Part shown: in pieces, positions 47,069 to 55,590 of the stretch
Layout of the letters: every line of letters begins with the position of its first letter
Position numbering within the stretch: position 1 is the stretch's first letter
Made by a program: the position numbers and the translations under genes
Assembly: GCF_011492945.1 (NCBI RefSeq)
Contig: NZ_CP045119.1
Location: 2,294,001-2,358,000 of the forward strand
DNA from: Rubrobacter tropicus
GTDB lineage: Bacteria; Actinomycetota; Rubrobacteria; Rubrobacterales; Rubrobacteraceae
Direction of reading: 5' to 3'
DNA length: 64,000 bases
Notes under the pieces: generated by a model
What the model was told of the DNA's origin: nothing
Database searches by the model: none
What the model saw: the letters and a program-made list of their open reading frames with translations, nothing else

Positions 47069-47428
47069 CTAACCCCTCATCGAGGTGACTTCGTCCACGT
47101 TCACGGTCCTTCTGGACCGAAACACGGCCAGCACTATAGCAAGCCCCACCGCTATTTCCGCCGCGGCGATGGCTATGACGAGAACCGCGTAGCTGACCCC
47201 GAGACCTCCGGCGTTCGGCAGAAAATCCGCGAAGGCGACGAGCGTGAGGTTGACGCCGTTTATCATCAACTCGACGCACATGAAGATGACCACGGCGTTC
47301 CTGCGCACCAGCGCCCCCCACGCCCCGATGGCGAACATGATCGCCCCGACGATGAGGTAGGCCTCGAGCGCGGGGGAAGCCAGAAGCGCGTCGAGCACGG
47401 CCTGGACCTGCGGCGGCACCTGCGGCAT
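47069..47428 (-). CDS. nuoK: NADH-quinone oxidoreductase subunit K
   Basis: 119 residues, three helices. The two membrane glutamates of the family are seen in M-C-V-E-L-M-I-N-G-V-N-L and in A-A-A-E-I-A-V-G-L-A. Slightly longer than the usual 100 at the N-terminus. The ATG shares one base with the nuoJ stop. Confidence 0.94.
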   Translation of the reverse strand: MPQVPPQVQAVLDALLASPALEAYLIVGAIMFAIGAWGALVRRNAVVIFMCVELMINGVNLTLVAFADFLPNAGGLGVSYAVLVIAIAAAEIAVGLAIVLAVFRSRRTVNVDEVTSMRG

Positions 47429-47964
47429 TACTCCTCCACCCCCCGGTCAACACCCGTGCCGACCTTCCTGCGGCTCACCACGATGGCGGCGACGATGGCG
47501 ACCAGCAGCAGCACCGAGACTACCTGGAAGAGCAGCGTGAAGATCTCCGACCCCGGCGCGACCCCGAGAAGCTGACGCCCGAGCTGGCCCACCTGCCGCG
47601 GCCCGTTCCCCGGCGCCACTGAACCCCAGTCCTCGATAAACAGCACGTAAGACAGGAACGCCCCGACACCGGCGGCCACGCACAAACCGGCCCAGAACTG
47701 GCGGTTGATGATCGTGCGGTAGCGCTTCACCTGCGGCCTCTGGGTGAACATGATGCCGAACAGGATCACCACGGTAACCGCGCCGACGTAGATCAAGACC
47801 TGAAACGCCGCGAGCGCCGGCGCGTTCAACATGACGAAGAACCCCGAAACCCCGAGGAAAGACCCCGACATGAACAGCGCCGAGTGGACCACGTTCCGGC
47901 TGACGACGACCCCGAAGGCGGAGACGAGCACCATCCCCGCCAAAAACCCGAACGCGATGGTCAA
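47428..47964 (-). CDS. nuoJ: NADH-quinone oxidoreductase subunit J
   Basis: 178 residues from TTG 47964, which overlaps the nuoI stop as TTGA; the longer upstream frame is not family-like. Five helices, with V-V-S-R-N-V-V-H-S-A-L-F and I-Y-V-G-A-V-T-V-V-I-L-F-G-I-M, the pi-bulge helix region of NuoJ/ND6. Confidence 0.93.
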   Translation of the reverse strand: MTIAFGFLAGMVLVSAFGVVVSRNVVHSALFMSGSFLGVSGFFVMLNAPALAAFQVLIYVGAVTVVILFGIMFTQRPQVKRYRTIINRQFWAGLCVAAGVGAFLSYVLFIEDWGSVAPGNGPRQVGQLGRQLLGVAPGSEIFTLLFQVVSVLLLVAIVAAIVVSRRKVGTGVDRGVEE

Positions 47965-48446
47965 GCCGCCGCCTCTTTCTTCGGCGCCTTCTTCGCGACC
48001 TTGGGCTTCTTTTTGACCGCGGGCTTGGGGTCTATCGTCGGGTCCACGGGGCGCTCGCCGAACTGGCGGGCGAGTTCCAGGCGGTTGTAAGCCTGCGCCT
48101 CGAACTCCTCTGTGTGGTAGATGCAGTTGACCGGGCAGACCTCGACGCACAGGGAGCAGTACATGCAGCGGGAGTCGTCAATGACGAAGCCGACCGCGTA
48201 GGGTTTCGCCTTGCCTGAGCCGTCGGCGTCGCGTTTCTCCTGTTCGATGGAGATGCAGTGGTCCGGGCAGATGCGCATGCACTGGAGGCAGGCTATGCAG
48301 CGGTCCATGTCCACCGTGAGCATCCCGCGGCTCCGCTCCGGGAGGTCGCGCTTGTACTCGGGGTACTGGCGGGTGATCTTGTTCTGAAAGAGGTGGCGGA
48401 TGGTTACCCCCATCCCCTTCAGGATTCCCTGTCCTACCTGCGGCAT
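47961..48446 (-). CDS. nuoI: NADH-quinone oxidoreductase subunit I
   Basis: 161 residues. Two [4Fe-4S] motifs, C-I-A-C-L-Q-C-M-R-I-C-P (about 51-62) and C-M-Y-C-S-L-C-V-E-V-C-P (about 93-104), carry electrons to the quinone site. The C-terminal 25 residues are a Lys/Ala/Pro-rich basic tail not found in standard NuoI. It begins ten bases after nuoH. Confidence 0.95.
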   Translation of the reverse strand: MPQVGQGILKGMGVTIRHLFQNKITRQYPEYKRDLPERSRGMLTVDMDRCIACLQCMRICPDHCISIEQEKRDADGSGKAKPYAVGFVIDDSRCMYCSLCVEVCPVNCIYHTEEFEAQAYNRLELARQFGERPVDPTIDPKPAVKKKPKVAKKAPKKEAAA

Positions 48447-48456
48447 ACCATCACTC

Positions 48457-49467
48457 CTAGTTGCCCGGGATCACGAGCATCGCGCCGGCCGTGACGAACA
48501 GCCAGACGAGGGTTATAGGGACGAGCACCTTCCAGCCGAGGTCCATGAGCTGGTCCATCCTGAGGCGCGGCAGGCTCCAACGGATCCACTGGAACGTGAA
48601 CATTATGAGCGCCGTCTTGAGCCCGAACCACAACCAGTTGAAGGCCCCGAGGTCGAGGAACGGCAGCGGCGGCTGCCAGCCGCCGAGGAAGAGCGTCACG
48701 TTGATGGCGGACATCAGGCCCATCGAGGCGAACTCGGCGGCCTGGATCAGCGCCCACGTCATCCCCGAGTACTCGACCATGAAGCCGCCGACGATCTCGC
48801 TCTCGCCCTCCGGCAAGTCGAACGGCACGCGCTTCACCTCGGCGAGCCCTGCGATGTAGAAGGTGAGGAACATCGGCAACTGCGGCAGGAAGTACCACGT
48901 CCAGAACGTGCTCCCCTGGGAGTTCACGACGTCCACGAACGAGAGGCTCCCGGTGAGCATGATGACCCCGAGGAGGCTCAGGATCAGGGGCACCTCGTAA
49001 GAGATCATCTGCGCGGCACCCCTCAACGCCCCGAGCAACGAGAACGTCGAGCGGCTCCCGTACCCGGCCATAACGACGCCCAAAGCTCCTATCGAGGTGA
49101 CCGCCACGAAGAAGAGTATCCCTACGTTCAGGTTCGCCACAACCGCGTCGGGCGCGAACGGTACGACCATCCACACGAGCGCTGCGGGCAGGAACATCGC
49201 GATCGGCGCCCCGAGAAAGACCCACAAATCGGACCGTCCCGGATGGACGTTTTCCTTCGTGAACAGCTTGAACACGTCCGCCGCCGGCTGCAAGAGCCCG
49301 CGCGGCCCAACCCTGTTCGGCCCGTACCTCAGATGAATGTAAGCGGACGCCTTCCGCTCTGCCATCGTCAGGATCGCAGCCAGGTTCAACACCAGGAAGA
49401 GCACCGCCCCGAAGGAGACGAAGAGCCGGATCGGCTCCGTTTCGAGCAGGTTCAGAACGGTCTGCAT
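48457..49467 (-). CDS. nuoH: NADH-quinone oxidoreductase subunit H
   Basis: 336 residues, eight helices. E-R-K-A-S-A-Y-I-H-L-R-Y-G-P-N-R-V-G-P near 55-72 and P-F-D-L-P-E-G-E-S-E-I-V-G-G-F are the quinone-channel signatures. The ATG lies directly next to the nuoD stop. It links the peripheral arm to the membrane arm. Confidence 0.96.
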   Translation of the reverse strand: MQTVLNLLETEPIRLFVSFGAVLFLVLNLAAILTMAERKASAYIHLRYGPNRVGPRGLLQPAADVFKLFTKENVHPGRSDLWVFLGAPIAMFLPAALVWMVVPFAPDAVVANLNVGILFFVAVTSIGALGVVMAGYGSRSTFSLLGALRGAAQMISYEVPLILSLLGVIMLTGSLSFVDVVNSQGSTFWTWYFLPQLPMFLTFYIAGLAEVKRVPFDLPEGESEIVGGFMVEYSGMTWALIQAAEFASMGLMSAINVTLFLGGWQPPLPFLDLGAFNWLWFGLKTALIMFTFQWIRWSLPRLRMDQLMDLGWKVLVPITLVWLFVTAGAMLVIPGN

Positions 49468-50655
49468 CTACTTGTCCCAGCCGCCGGAGACCGGGTCGAC
49501 GAGGCCCATGATCGGCATGATGTCGGGCAAATAATGCCCCGGGATGACCTCCTGCAACAACTGCATGTTGCAGAAGCTCGGGTCCCTGTAATGGACCCTG
49601 TAAGGGGTGTCCGACCCGTCGGAGACGATGTGGACGGCGAACTCCCCGCGCGGGCTCTCCACCCGCCCGAACCCGTCGCCCTCCTTCGGCCGCAGCCTGC
49701 GCCCAAGATCCCCCATCACGGCGCCCTCTGGCATCTTCTCCAGGCACTGCTTTATGAGCCTGATGCTCTGCAGGCACTCCGCGATGCGCACCCGGTACGA
49801 GGCCTCGACGTCGCCCGCGGTGTCGGTGATGACGTCGAACTCGAGTTCGGGGTAGATGCTGTACGGGTAGTCGCGGCGGAGGTCGAAGTCGACGCCGGTG
49901 CAGCGGAGGGGCGGGCCCGTCAGGCCCATCTCGACGGCCTTCTCCGGGGTCATCTTGCCGACCCCGCGGGTGCGGGAGATAAAGATCTCGTTGCCCTGAA
50001 TCAGGTCGACGAAGTCGTTCTTAAACCTCGACTCCAGGCCCTCGATGTAGTCCCAGATCTTCTGAGGGATGTCCGGCGGAAGGTCGGCCTTCACACCGCC
50101 TATCCTGATGTAGTGGAACATCATCCTGGCCCCGGTTACGGCCTCGAAGATGGTCTGTATCCGCTCCCGCTCCCTGAAGGCGTACAGTATCGGGGTGAAA
50201 GCCCCGAGCTCCAGCATCAAAAAACCGATGGAAGGGATGTGGCTCGCCAGGCGCATCAGCTCGCACATCAAAACCCGGATGTACTCGGCCCGGGGTGGGA
50301 TCTCCACGTCCAGCAAGTCTTCCACCGCCAGGACGTAGCCGTGCTCGTTGTGCATGTTGGCGAAGTAGTCGAGGCGATCCGTCAGTGGAATGACAGCCGG
50401 GTACATGCGGTTCTCGGCGATCTTCTCCTGACAGCGGTGCAAATATCCCATCACGGGGTCGCACCTGACGACGGTCTCGCCGTCGAGCTCCAGGATGAGC
50501 CGCAGAAGGCCGTGCATGGCCGGGTGCTGCGGGCCCATGTTCATGTCTATGGTTTCGAGGCCGAACTCGTCGCGGACGTCGGGGGTCGCCAGACGGCCGG
50601 TTGGCGGCTCTGAGAGCGCGCTCTGCTGCTCGGCGCGGCGTTCTTCGCTAATCAT
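49468..50655 (-). CDS. nuoD: NADH-quinone oxidoreductase subunit D
   Basis: 395 residues. Separate from nuoC, not fused. [11 protein letters not shown] quinone-site loop near 40-50 and the C-terminal [11 protein letters not shown]. It forms the quinone-binding pocket with NuoB and NuoH. Three bases after nuoC. Confidence 0.96.
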   Translation of the reverse strand: MISEERRAEQQSALSEPPTGRLATPDVRDEFGLETIDMNMGPQHPAMHGLLRLILELDGETVVRCDPVMGYLHRCQEKIAENRMYPAVIPLTDRLDYFANMHNEHGYVLAVEDLLDVEIPPRAEYIRVLMCELMRLASHIPSIGFLMLELGAFTPILYAFRERERIQTIFEAVTGARMMFHYIRIGGVKADLPPDIPQKIWDYIEGLESRFKNDFVDLIQGNEIFISRTRGVGKMTPEKAVEMGLTGPPLRCTGVDFDLRRDYPYSIYPELEFDVITDTAGDVEASYRVRIAECLQSIRLIKQCLEKMPEGAVMGDLGRRLRPKEGDGFGRVESPRGEFAVHIVSDGSDTPYRVHYRDPSFCNMQLLQEVIPGHYLPDIMPIMGLVDPVSGGWDK

Positions 50656-50658
50656 CCT

Positions 50659-51150
50659 CTACCTCAGTCCCTCGAAGGTGCGCCTGGTCGAGATCTCGAA
50701 GCTCTTCAGGAGCGGGTGGTGGTCGAAGTGGTCCTGCCACATGTAAAGCCGCCTCAGGTCCGGATGCCCGGCGAACGCGACCCCGAACATGTCGTAGGCC
50801 TCCCGCTCGTGCCAGTTGGCCGTCGGGTAGATCGCCGTGGCCGTCCCTATGACCGGCTCGTCCCCCTCGACGGTGGTCTTCAGGTTCACCCGCGCCCCGC
50901 GAAAGTCTATCAGCGCGTAGGTGATCTCGAACGACCCGACCCTGTCCACCACCGTGATGAACGAAAGGTGAGGTATCCCGAGCACCTCCTTCGCGGTGGC
51001 GAGCACAGCCGGAACGTCCCCGGGCGCGGCGACGACCCTGACGGCATCCCCAACGATCTCGGACTCCAGCAACCCGTGCCGGCTCCCGAAGCCGTCCAGA
51101 TAACGCTTGAGCCGGTCTTCCAGCGTCCCCTCCGGCATCGTGAAAGCCAT
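50659..51150 (-). CDS. nuoC: NADH-quinone oxidoreductase subunit C
   Basis: 163 residues from ATG 51150, two bases after the nuoB stop; the frame continues upstream through nuoB in another phase. W-H-E-R-E-A-Y-D-M-F-G-V-A-F-A-G-H-P-D-L-R-R is the family signature, followed by an aromatic- and His-rich end. Structural subunit of the connecting module. Confidence 0.94.
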   Translation of the reverse strand: MAFTMPEGTLEDRLKRYLDGFGSRHGLLESEIVGDAVRVVAAPGDVPAVLATAKEVLGIPHLSFITVVDRVGSFEITYALIDFRGARVNLKTTVEGDEPVIGTATAIYPTANWHEREAYDMFGVAFAGHPDLRRLYMWQDHFDHHPLLKSFEISTRRTFEGLR

Positions 51151-51152
51151 CC

Positions 51153-51950
51153 TCAGGCCTTCCCGCCGCCGGTCTCGCCGTCGGCCGAGCCCGCCTTTTC
51201 CGCCTCGGCCTTCGCGGCGGCCTCCTTCTCGGCGGCCTTGCGGGCCCGCTCTTCTTCCTTCAGTTTCTTCTTGACCTCGTCCGGGACCCAGCCGACGTCC
51301 GTCTGGGAGGCGGGCGGCATCCCCTCGCGCTCGAAGACGTAGGTGCGCTTGAGCGGCCTTATGCCCTCCAGGCGCGGGGCCTTGCCCTCGCTGATGCCGG
51401 AGTACTCGCGCTCGGGGAGGTACTCGTTGATCGAACCGTCCTCGTTCACCAGCGCCGGACGGACCTTCTCGATACCGACCTGCTGGTCGCGCTCTATCTT
51501 CTTCTGGAGCGTCATGATGCCGAAGATAAGGGCTTCGGGTCTTGGCGGACAACCCGGGACGTAGACGTCGACCGGGATAACCCTGTCCGCCCCCATCAGG
51601 ACGGAGTAGCCGTCCAGAAACGGGCCGCCGGAGATGGCGCAGGCGCCCATCGCTATCACCCACTTGGGCTCGGGCATCTGCTCGTAGAGGCGGGTCATGC
51701 GCTCGGCCATCTTGGTCGAGACGGTGCCCGAGACGATCATGACGTCGGCCTGGCGCGGGGAGGCCGTGAAGAACCCCGCCCCGAAGCGGTCGAGGTCGTT
51801 GTGGGCCATACCCGTGCTCATCATCTCGATGGCGCAACAGGCGAGGCCGAACTGGAGCGGCCACAGCGAGTTCTTGCGCGCCCAGTTGAAGAGTTTGTCC
51901 GTGCTCGTCGTGACGATGTTCGGCTCTTTGAACTGCTGCATTACACCCAT
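51153..51950 (-). CDS. nuoB: NADH-quinone oxidoreductase subunit B with long charged tail
   Basis: 265 residues. The core (about 1-160) has the N2 cluster ligands: the Cys pair in [18 protein letters not shown], and [10 protein letters not shown]. The remaining 100 residues are unusual: a segment with [10 protein letters not shown] and then an Ala/Glu/Lys-rich helix ending in Gly. Standard NuoB is 160-220. It overlaps nuoA by ten bases. Confidence 0.95.
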   Translation of the reverse strand: MGVMQQFKEPNIVTTSTDKLFNWARKNSLWPLQFGLACCAIEMMSTGMAHNDLDRFGAGFFTASPRQADVMIVSGTVSTKMAERMTRLYEQMPEPKWVIAMGACAISGGPFLDGYSVLMGADRVIPVDVYVPGCPPRPEALIFGIMTLQKKIERDQQVGIEKVRPALVNEDGSINEYLPEREYSGISEGKAPRLEGIRPLKRTYVFEREGMPPASQTDVGWVPDEVKKKLKEEERARKAAEKEAAAKAEAEKAGSADGETGGGKA

Positions 51951-52330
51951 TTAAGGGCCCCCTTCTTCCAGGCGTAGGCGAGGCCGACGGTCAGGATGGA
52001 GACGAAGATCACCATCTCCACGAAACCGTAGAGCCCGAGGTCCTGGTAGACCACGGCCCACGGATACAAAAACGCCGCCTCCACATCGAAGATGAGGAAG
52101 AGCAGCGCGAAGACGTAGTAGCGAACCGGGAAAGGGCGCCAGGGGTCCGTGACGGTGGACTCCCCCGTCTCGTAAGTCTGGGCCTTCGTCCAGGACTTGC
52201 GGCTTGGGGAGATCAGGCGCGCCAGGACCAGGACCGTGGCTATAAAACCGGAGATCAAGAGCATAAAGATCCCCACGTACAGGTAGAGCATCCCGTAAGA
52301 AGTTCCCTCCTGCAACAGACCTAGACTCAA
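51941..52330 (-). CDS. nuoA: NADH-quinone oxidoreductase subunit A
   Basis: 129 residues, three helices. [12 protein letters not shown] and [13 protein letters not shown] are the NuoA hallmarks. TTG start (52330) with GAAAGGG upstream; ATG at about residue 14 is an alternative but would cut into the first helix region. First gene of the operon, 30 bases from the promoter -10 box. Confidence 0.94.
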   Translation of the reverse strand: MSLGLLQEGTSYGMLYLYVGIFMLLISGFIATVLVLARLISPSRKSWTKAQTYETGESTVTDPWRPFPVRYYVFALLFLIFDVEAAFLYPWAVVYQDLGLYGFVEMVIFVSILTVGLAYAWKKGALKWV

Positions 52331-52360
52331 ACCGACCCTTTCTACCCGAGAACTGCCCGC

Positions 52361-52389
52361 AATATACTCGTGTCGGAAAAAACTTTCAA
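52361..52389 (-). promoter_or_regulatory. Promoter of the nuo operon
   Basis: On the minus strand TTGAAA (52389-52384), 17 bases, TATATT (52366-52361). A good sigma-A promoter. It is back to back with the ferredoxin promoter about 105 bases away. Confidence 0.7.
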
Positions 52390-52492
52390 GGAGGCACTAA
52401 CGGTAGCAAGCGGATGTTAAAGACCCGGGGCCGCCGCCCGCGCGAACCGGACGAGGATCGCCGTCGCCCTTCTCCGGCGGCGCCCTCTTCTA

Positions 52493-52520
52493 TTGACAGG
52501 GTTTCCGCATTGGTTAGACT
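52493..52520 (+). promoter_or_regulatory. Promoter of the ferredoxin gene
   Basis: TTGACA (52493-52498), 16 bases, TAGACT (52515-52520). The perfect -35 lies where a naive start (its TTG) would put the coding region, so translation must begin later, at TTG 52559. Confidence 0.7.
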
Positions 52521-52558
52521 GCCTGTCGGGGAAGCTGGAGTCAAAAAGGGGAGCCGCC

Positions 52559-52822
52559 TTGGCCTACGTCATAACCGAAGCGTGTATCGGCACGAAGAAC
52601 ACGGCTTGCGTGGGGGCATGCCCGGTCGACTGCATCTACGATGCCGATGACCACTTCGTGATCAACCCGGCCGAGTGCATCGACTGCTCCATGTGCATGC
52701 CGGAATGCCCGGTCGAGGCGATCTACCCCGGCGACGAGGTCCCCGAAGACATGCAGCGTTACGTCACGAGGGCGGCCGAGTTCGACTACTCGACGACCGC
52801 GCCGGGCGTCGAGGTCAACTAG
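52559..52822 (+). CDS. Ferredoxin with 3Fe-4S and 4Fe-4S motifs
   Basis: 87 residues from TTG 52559, with AAAGGGGA seven bases upstream. M-A-Y-V-I-T-E-A-C-I-G-T-K is the standard opening of the 7Fe ferredoxin family. First motif C-x7-C-x3-C-P, second C-I-D-C-S-M-C-M-P-E-C-P. It is a low-potential electron carrier in the cytoplasm. It is divergent from the nuo operon and six bases upstream of an RnfC/NuoF-like gene, so it may carry electrons to or from complex I. Confidence 0.93.
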   Translation: MAYVITEACIGTKNTACVGACPVDCIYDADDHFVINPAECIDCSMCMPECPVEAIYPGDEVPEDMQRYVTRAAEFDYSTTAPGVEVN

Positions 52823-52828
52823 CCGATC

Positions 52829-53989
52829 ATGGCCGAGATAAAGCAGCGCAGCCTCGAAGAAGTAAAAGCATTGAGCGTCGAGGAGGCCGTGGAGATCATG
52901 CGCCAGGCCGGCATCGTCGGCGCGGGCGGCGGCGGTTTTCCGACCTACTTCAAGTACAAATCCCCGCTGCCGCACCTGATCGTGAACGCCACGGAGAGCG
53001 AGCCGGGCTACTGGGGCGACAAGCTCCTACACAAGCAGTACCTCGAGGAGTTCCTCTCGCTCTTCGAGGCGATGAAGGCGATCTTCGGGTTCGAGCAGAT
53101 CTCGATGGGCGTCCACGAGAAGGACCGGGAATGGTTCGCCGACTACGCCGAGCACGCGGACGACGGCGTCTTCGATATCCGCTACGTGCCGAACACCTAC
53201 GCCCTGGGCGAGGAGAAGACCCTCGTCAAGCACGCCACCGAAGCGAGGGTGCCCCGGTTCGTGGACACCCCGGACGGCATGAGGCGCCCGGGGATGCCGC
53301 CAGACGTCGGCAAGGTCATCAACAACACGGAGACCCTTCTCAACGTCTACAACGCGCTCTTCCTCGGCAGACCCCTGACCACCAAGTTCTTCACGCTCTA
53401 CGGCGAGGAGATCGAGACGAAGGTTTACGAGACGCCGATAGGCGCGTCGGTGGGCGAGGTGCTCGGGATTGCGGGTCTCGACGTCGAGAACTCGGGCCAC
53501 CTCTCGGTCCTGGACGGCGGGCCTTACCTGCACGACGTGAGCATCGAGGAGGTGGGAAACGGCGACGCCTACGTGCGCCGGATGACCAACGCGCTCTTCG
53601 TTATCCGTCGTGGCAGGAAGGGCAAGGAGTACGCCGGGATAGCGACGGAGGTTCCCGAGGAGGGAACCGTCTCCCTGGTCGGCAAGATCTCGGGCGTCAA
53701 CCTGCCCCTCGGCGGCGGCCTGTTGAAGCCGGCGACGCCGCTCGTCTCGGAGGGCGAGGAGGTCGAGTACGGGCAGAAGATAGGAGAACCCGTCGACGAG
53801 GGCTTCTCCATCGGCGTCTGGGCGAGCGTTGGCGGTGAGATCTCCTCCATAGAGAACGACGTAGTCGCCATCTCCGGCGGCGCGATCCCGCAGGAGGAGG
53901 CCGAAGCCGAGGCCGAGCCAACCATGGCCGGCGGCGACTCGCCGAGGGGCGAGGCCGAGCCCTTCTCGGAGGCCGATTCGAGCAGGTAG
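52829..53989 (+). CDS. RnfC/NuoF-like flavin-domain protein without iron-sulphur motifs
   Basis: 386 residues. Residues about 25-170 resemble the FMN/NADH-binding domain of RnfC and the 51-kDa subunit (G-I-V-G-A-G-G-G-G-F-P-T-Y, then N-A-T-E-S-E-P-G-Y). About 200-240 is SLBB-like (P-I-G-A-S-V-G-E-V-L). About 290-350 is a barrel-sandwich (biotinyl-like) domain (P-A-T-P-L-V-S-E-G-E-E-V, G-Q-K-I-G-E-P), followed by an acidic tail. RnfC has the barrel-sandwich domain first and a Cys cluster last. Here the order is reversed and no cluster motif exists. An oxidoreductase module for NAD(H) and the neighbouring ferredoxin is likely, not proven. Confidence 0.7.
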   Translation: MAEIKQRSLEEVKALSVEEAVEIMRQAGIVGAGGGGFPTYFKYKSPLPHLIVNATESEPGYWGDKLLHKQYLEEFLSLFEAMKAIFGFEQISMGVHEKDREWFADYAEHADDGVFDIRYVPNTYALGEEKTLVKHATEARVPRFVDTPDGMRRPGMPPDVGKVINNTETLLNVYNALFLGRPLTTKFFTLYGEEIETKVYETPIGASVGEVLGIAGLDVENSGHLSVLDGGPYLHDVSIEEVGNGDAYVRRMTNALFVIRRGRKGKEYAGIATEVPEEGTVSLVGKISGVNLPLGGGLLKPATPLVSEGEEVEYGQKIGEPVDEGFSIGVWASVGGEISSIENDVVAISGGAIPQEEAEAEAEPTMAGGDSPRGEAEPFSEADSSR

Positions 53990-53994
53990 GAGTA

Positions 53995-54145
53995 AGGCAT
54001 CAGGTTTCAGGCTTCAGGGGTGCGGTACACAGCTTAGAGCCCGACATCGCCACCATGATTGGCTTCGGAGAAGGCAGCTTGTGCGCGGCGGCCTCGCCCT
54101 ACGACCCTTCAAAACCTGATGCCTGTAGCCTGAAACCTGATGCCT
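53995..54145. repeat. Palindromic element, family 2, copy 3
   Basis: AGGCATCAGGTTTCAGGCT (53995-54013) and its exact reverse complement (54127-54145) flank 113 bases. GGGGTGCG near the left and CGACCCTTCAAAACC near the right recall the arms of the copies at 2653 and 22869. The right end also contains ACCTGATGCCT twice. No coding sequence. It lies between convergent genes and may also terminate both. Confidence 0.75.
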
Positions 54146-55245
54146 CACTCTTGGCGGCTCTTGCCGTTGCGGCCGATTATCTGGACGAACTGCACGATCA
54201 TCTGCCTGTAGGCTTCTAGGGTCTCGGTGACTACGTACTCGTTCGGGCCGTGATGTCCGCCTCCGACCGGCCCGAACTCGACCCCAGCCACGCCGGCGCG
54301 CTGGAAGTAAACGATATCGCTGGCCCCGTGGCGGCCGACGCCGACGGGGTTTCCCCGGAAATGGCGGGCGGCGACCTCGCGGAGGGTCTTGACGTAAGGA
54401 TTCCTGCGGGAGACGTAGGTCGGTTCGCGGCCGAAGAGGATCTCGACCTCGGCCGGCATGTCTACTGACCGGATCTGACGCGCTATCTCCTTCGGGTCCT
54501 GGCCCGGCAGGTAGCGGATGTCCAGGTCGTAGGTGCAGCGGTCGGGGACGCGGTTGAGCACGTCGCCGCCGATGATCCTGGCGAGGTTCACGCTCGGGTA
54601 CGGGAAGAGGTCCGACCTCTCGGTGGCGAACGGCAGTTCCAAAACCCGCCGGTAGTGCTCGTAGGCCAGGAGCGCCGCGTTCTTGCCGAGCCAGGGCTGG
54701 GAGCCGTGGGCGCTCTTGCCCTTGAGCGTGATCCGAAGGTCGAGCACGCCCTTCGCCTGCGTGCCGATGTGGAAGTCCGTGGGCTCGCCCGTGATCAGAA
54801 AGTCCCCGACGTGTCCGTGGCCGATCAGGACCTCCGCCCCGTTCGGCCCCCCGTGCTCCTGCTCCTCGTCAGGAACTATTAGGAGCTCGACGGTGGCCTC
54901 GCATCCGAGCGACCTCAAATCCTCGACGGCGTACATCATCGCGGCGAGGGCGCCCTTCATGTCGTAGACGCCGCGGCCGTAGAGCTCCTCCTGCTCCTCC
55001 CTGGCCTCGAACTGCCCCTCTTCCCCCGGGACGACGTCGACGTGGCCGTGCAGCAGGATCTTCGGCTCCCCCGACCCGACGCGCACGACGAGCGACGTCA
55101 GCTCACCCTGGGCACCCGCCCCGCCGTAGCGCATCGTCTCCAGCCCCCGCGCCCCGAACCACCCGTTTATGAAGTCCATGGCGGACTGGGCGACCCCAGG
55201 CGTATACGACCTGTAGCGAACGAGCTGCCGCGTCAGCGCGAGCAC
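54145..55245 (-). CDS. M20-family metallopeptidase/deacylase
   Basis: 366 residues of the ArgE/DapE/CPG2 type. Metal and catalytic residues visible: L-H-G-H-V-D-V-V, G-R-G-V-Y-D-M-K-G, V-P-D-E-E-Q-E-H-G-G, and a late His in G-G-G-H-H-G-P-N-E. The dimerisation domain lies at about 165-280 (K-S-A-H-G-S-Q-P). It hydrolyses an amide in an N-acyl amino acid or peptide; the substrate is not clear. The first listed start is GTG 55245. A GGAGG at 55283-55279 is ideally placed for CTG 55271, adding nine residues, so the true start may be there. Confidence 0.85.
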   Translation of the reverse strand: MLALTRQLVRYRSYTPGVAQSAMDFINGWFGARGLETMRYGGAGAQGELTSLVVRVGSGEPKILLHGHVDVVPGEEGQFEAREEQEELYGRGVYDMKGALAAMMYAVEDLRSLGCEATVELLIVPDEEQEHGGPNGAEVLIGHGHVGDFLITGEPTDFHIGTQAKGVLDLRITLKGKSAHGSQPWLGKNAALLAYEHYRRVLELPFATERSDLFPYPSVNLARIIGGDVLNRVPDRCTYDLDIRYLPGQDPKEIARQIRSVDMPAEVEILFGREPTYVSRRNPYVKTLREVAARHFRGNPVGVGRHGASDIVYFQRAGVAGVEFGPVGGGHHGPNEYVVTETLEAYRQMIVQFVQIIGRNGKSRQE

Positions 55246-55329
55246 CTCCGTCTTGTTCTCGACTAGCGCCAGATCCCGCCTCCAAAGTGCCCAGGCCGTT
55301 GACAGCGAGAGTCTACACGCTCCGGCTCC

Positions 55330-55590
55330 TCCCTGCGGTCGTCGCGCACGCTCGCTTCGCGAGCTTGTCAGCCCGCTCCGCGGGCTTCGCTCTCAGCTTG
55401 TCAGCTTCTTGCCACGCAATGCCTGACCGGGCAGCGCTTTACGAAGCGGTTCGAGTACCTGGAAGCGTAACTTGTACAGACGACTAGCTGACGGGCTGAA
55501 AGTCCCCGAAGGGGACGTGCTGACGAGGCGCGGAGCGCCGGGCTGACAAGCGGAGCCCGTTAGGGCGTGGCGTGCTGCGAGGAGCGAAGC
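55330..55590. repeat. Family 1 element H: double copy in both orientations
   Basis: Left copy, minus orientation: GCTCGC-TTC-GCGAGC (55350-55364), GCCCGC-TCC-GCGGGC (55371-55385), then CTCAGCTTGTCAGC. Right copy, plus orientation: TACAGACGACT, AGCTGAC (55486-55492), GGCTGAA, GTCCCC-GAA-GGGGAC (55502-55516), GGCGC-GGA-GCGCC (55527-55539), GGGCTGACAAGCGG, GAGCCCGTTAGGGC. The right copy runs into murA, covering its stop (55560) and last dozen codons. Confidence 0.8.

Noticed and set aside
52493-52558. Longer ferredoxin starting at 52493
   Set aside because: That TTG is the -35 box of a good promoter and the extra residues are not ferredoxin-like; TTG 52559 has the ribosome site.
53995-54145. 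Inverted repeat as an insertion sequence
   Set aside because: Only 113 bases between the ends and no transposase; treated as a short palindromic element.
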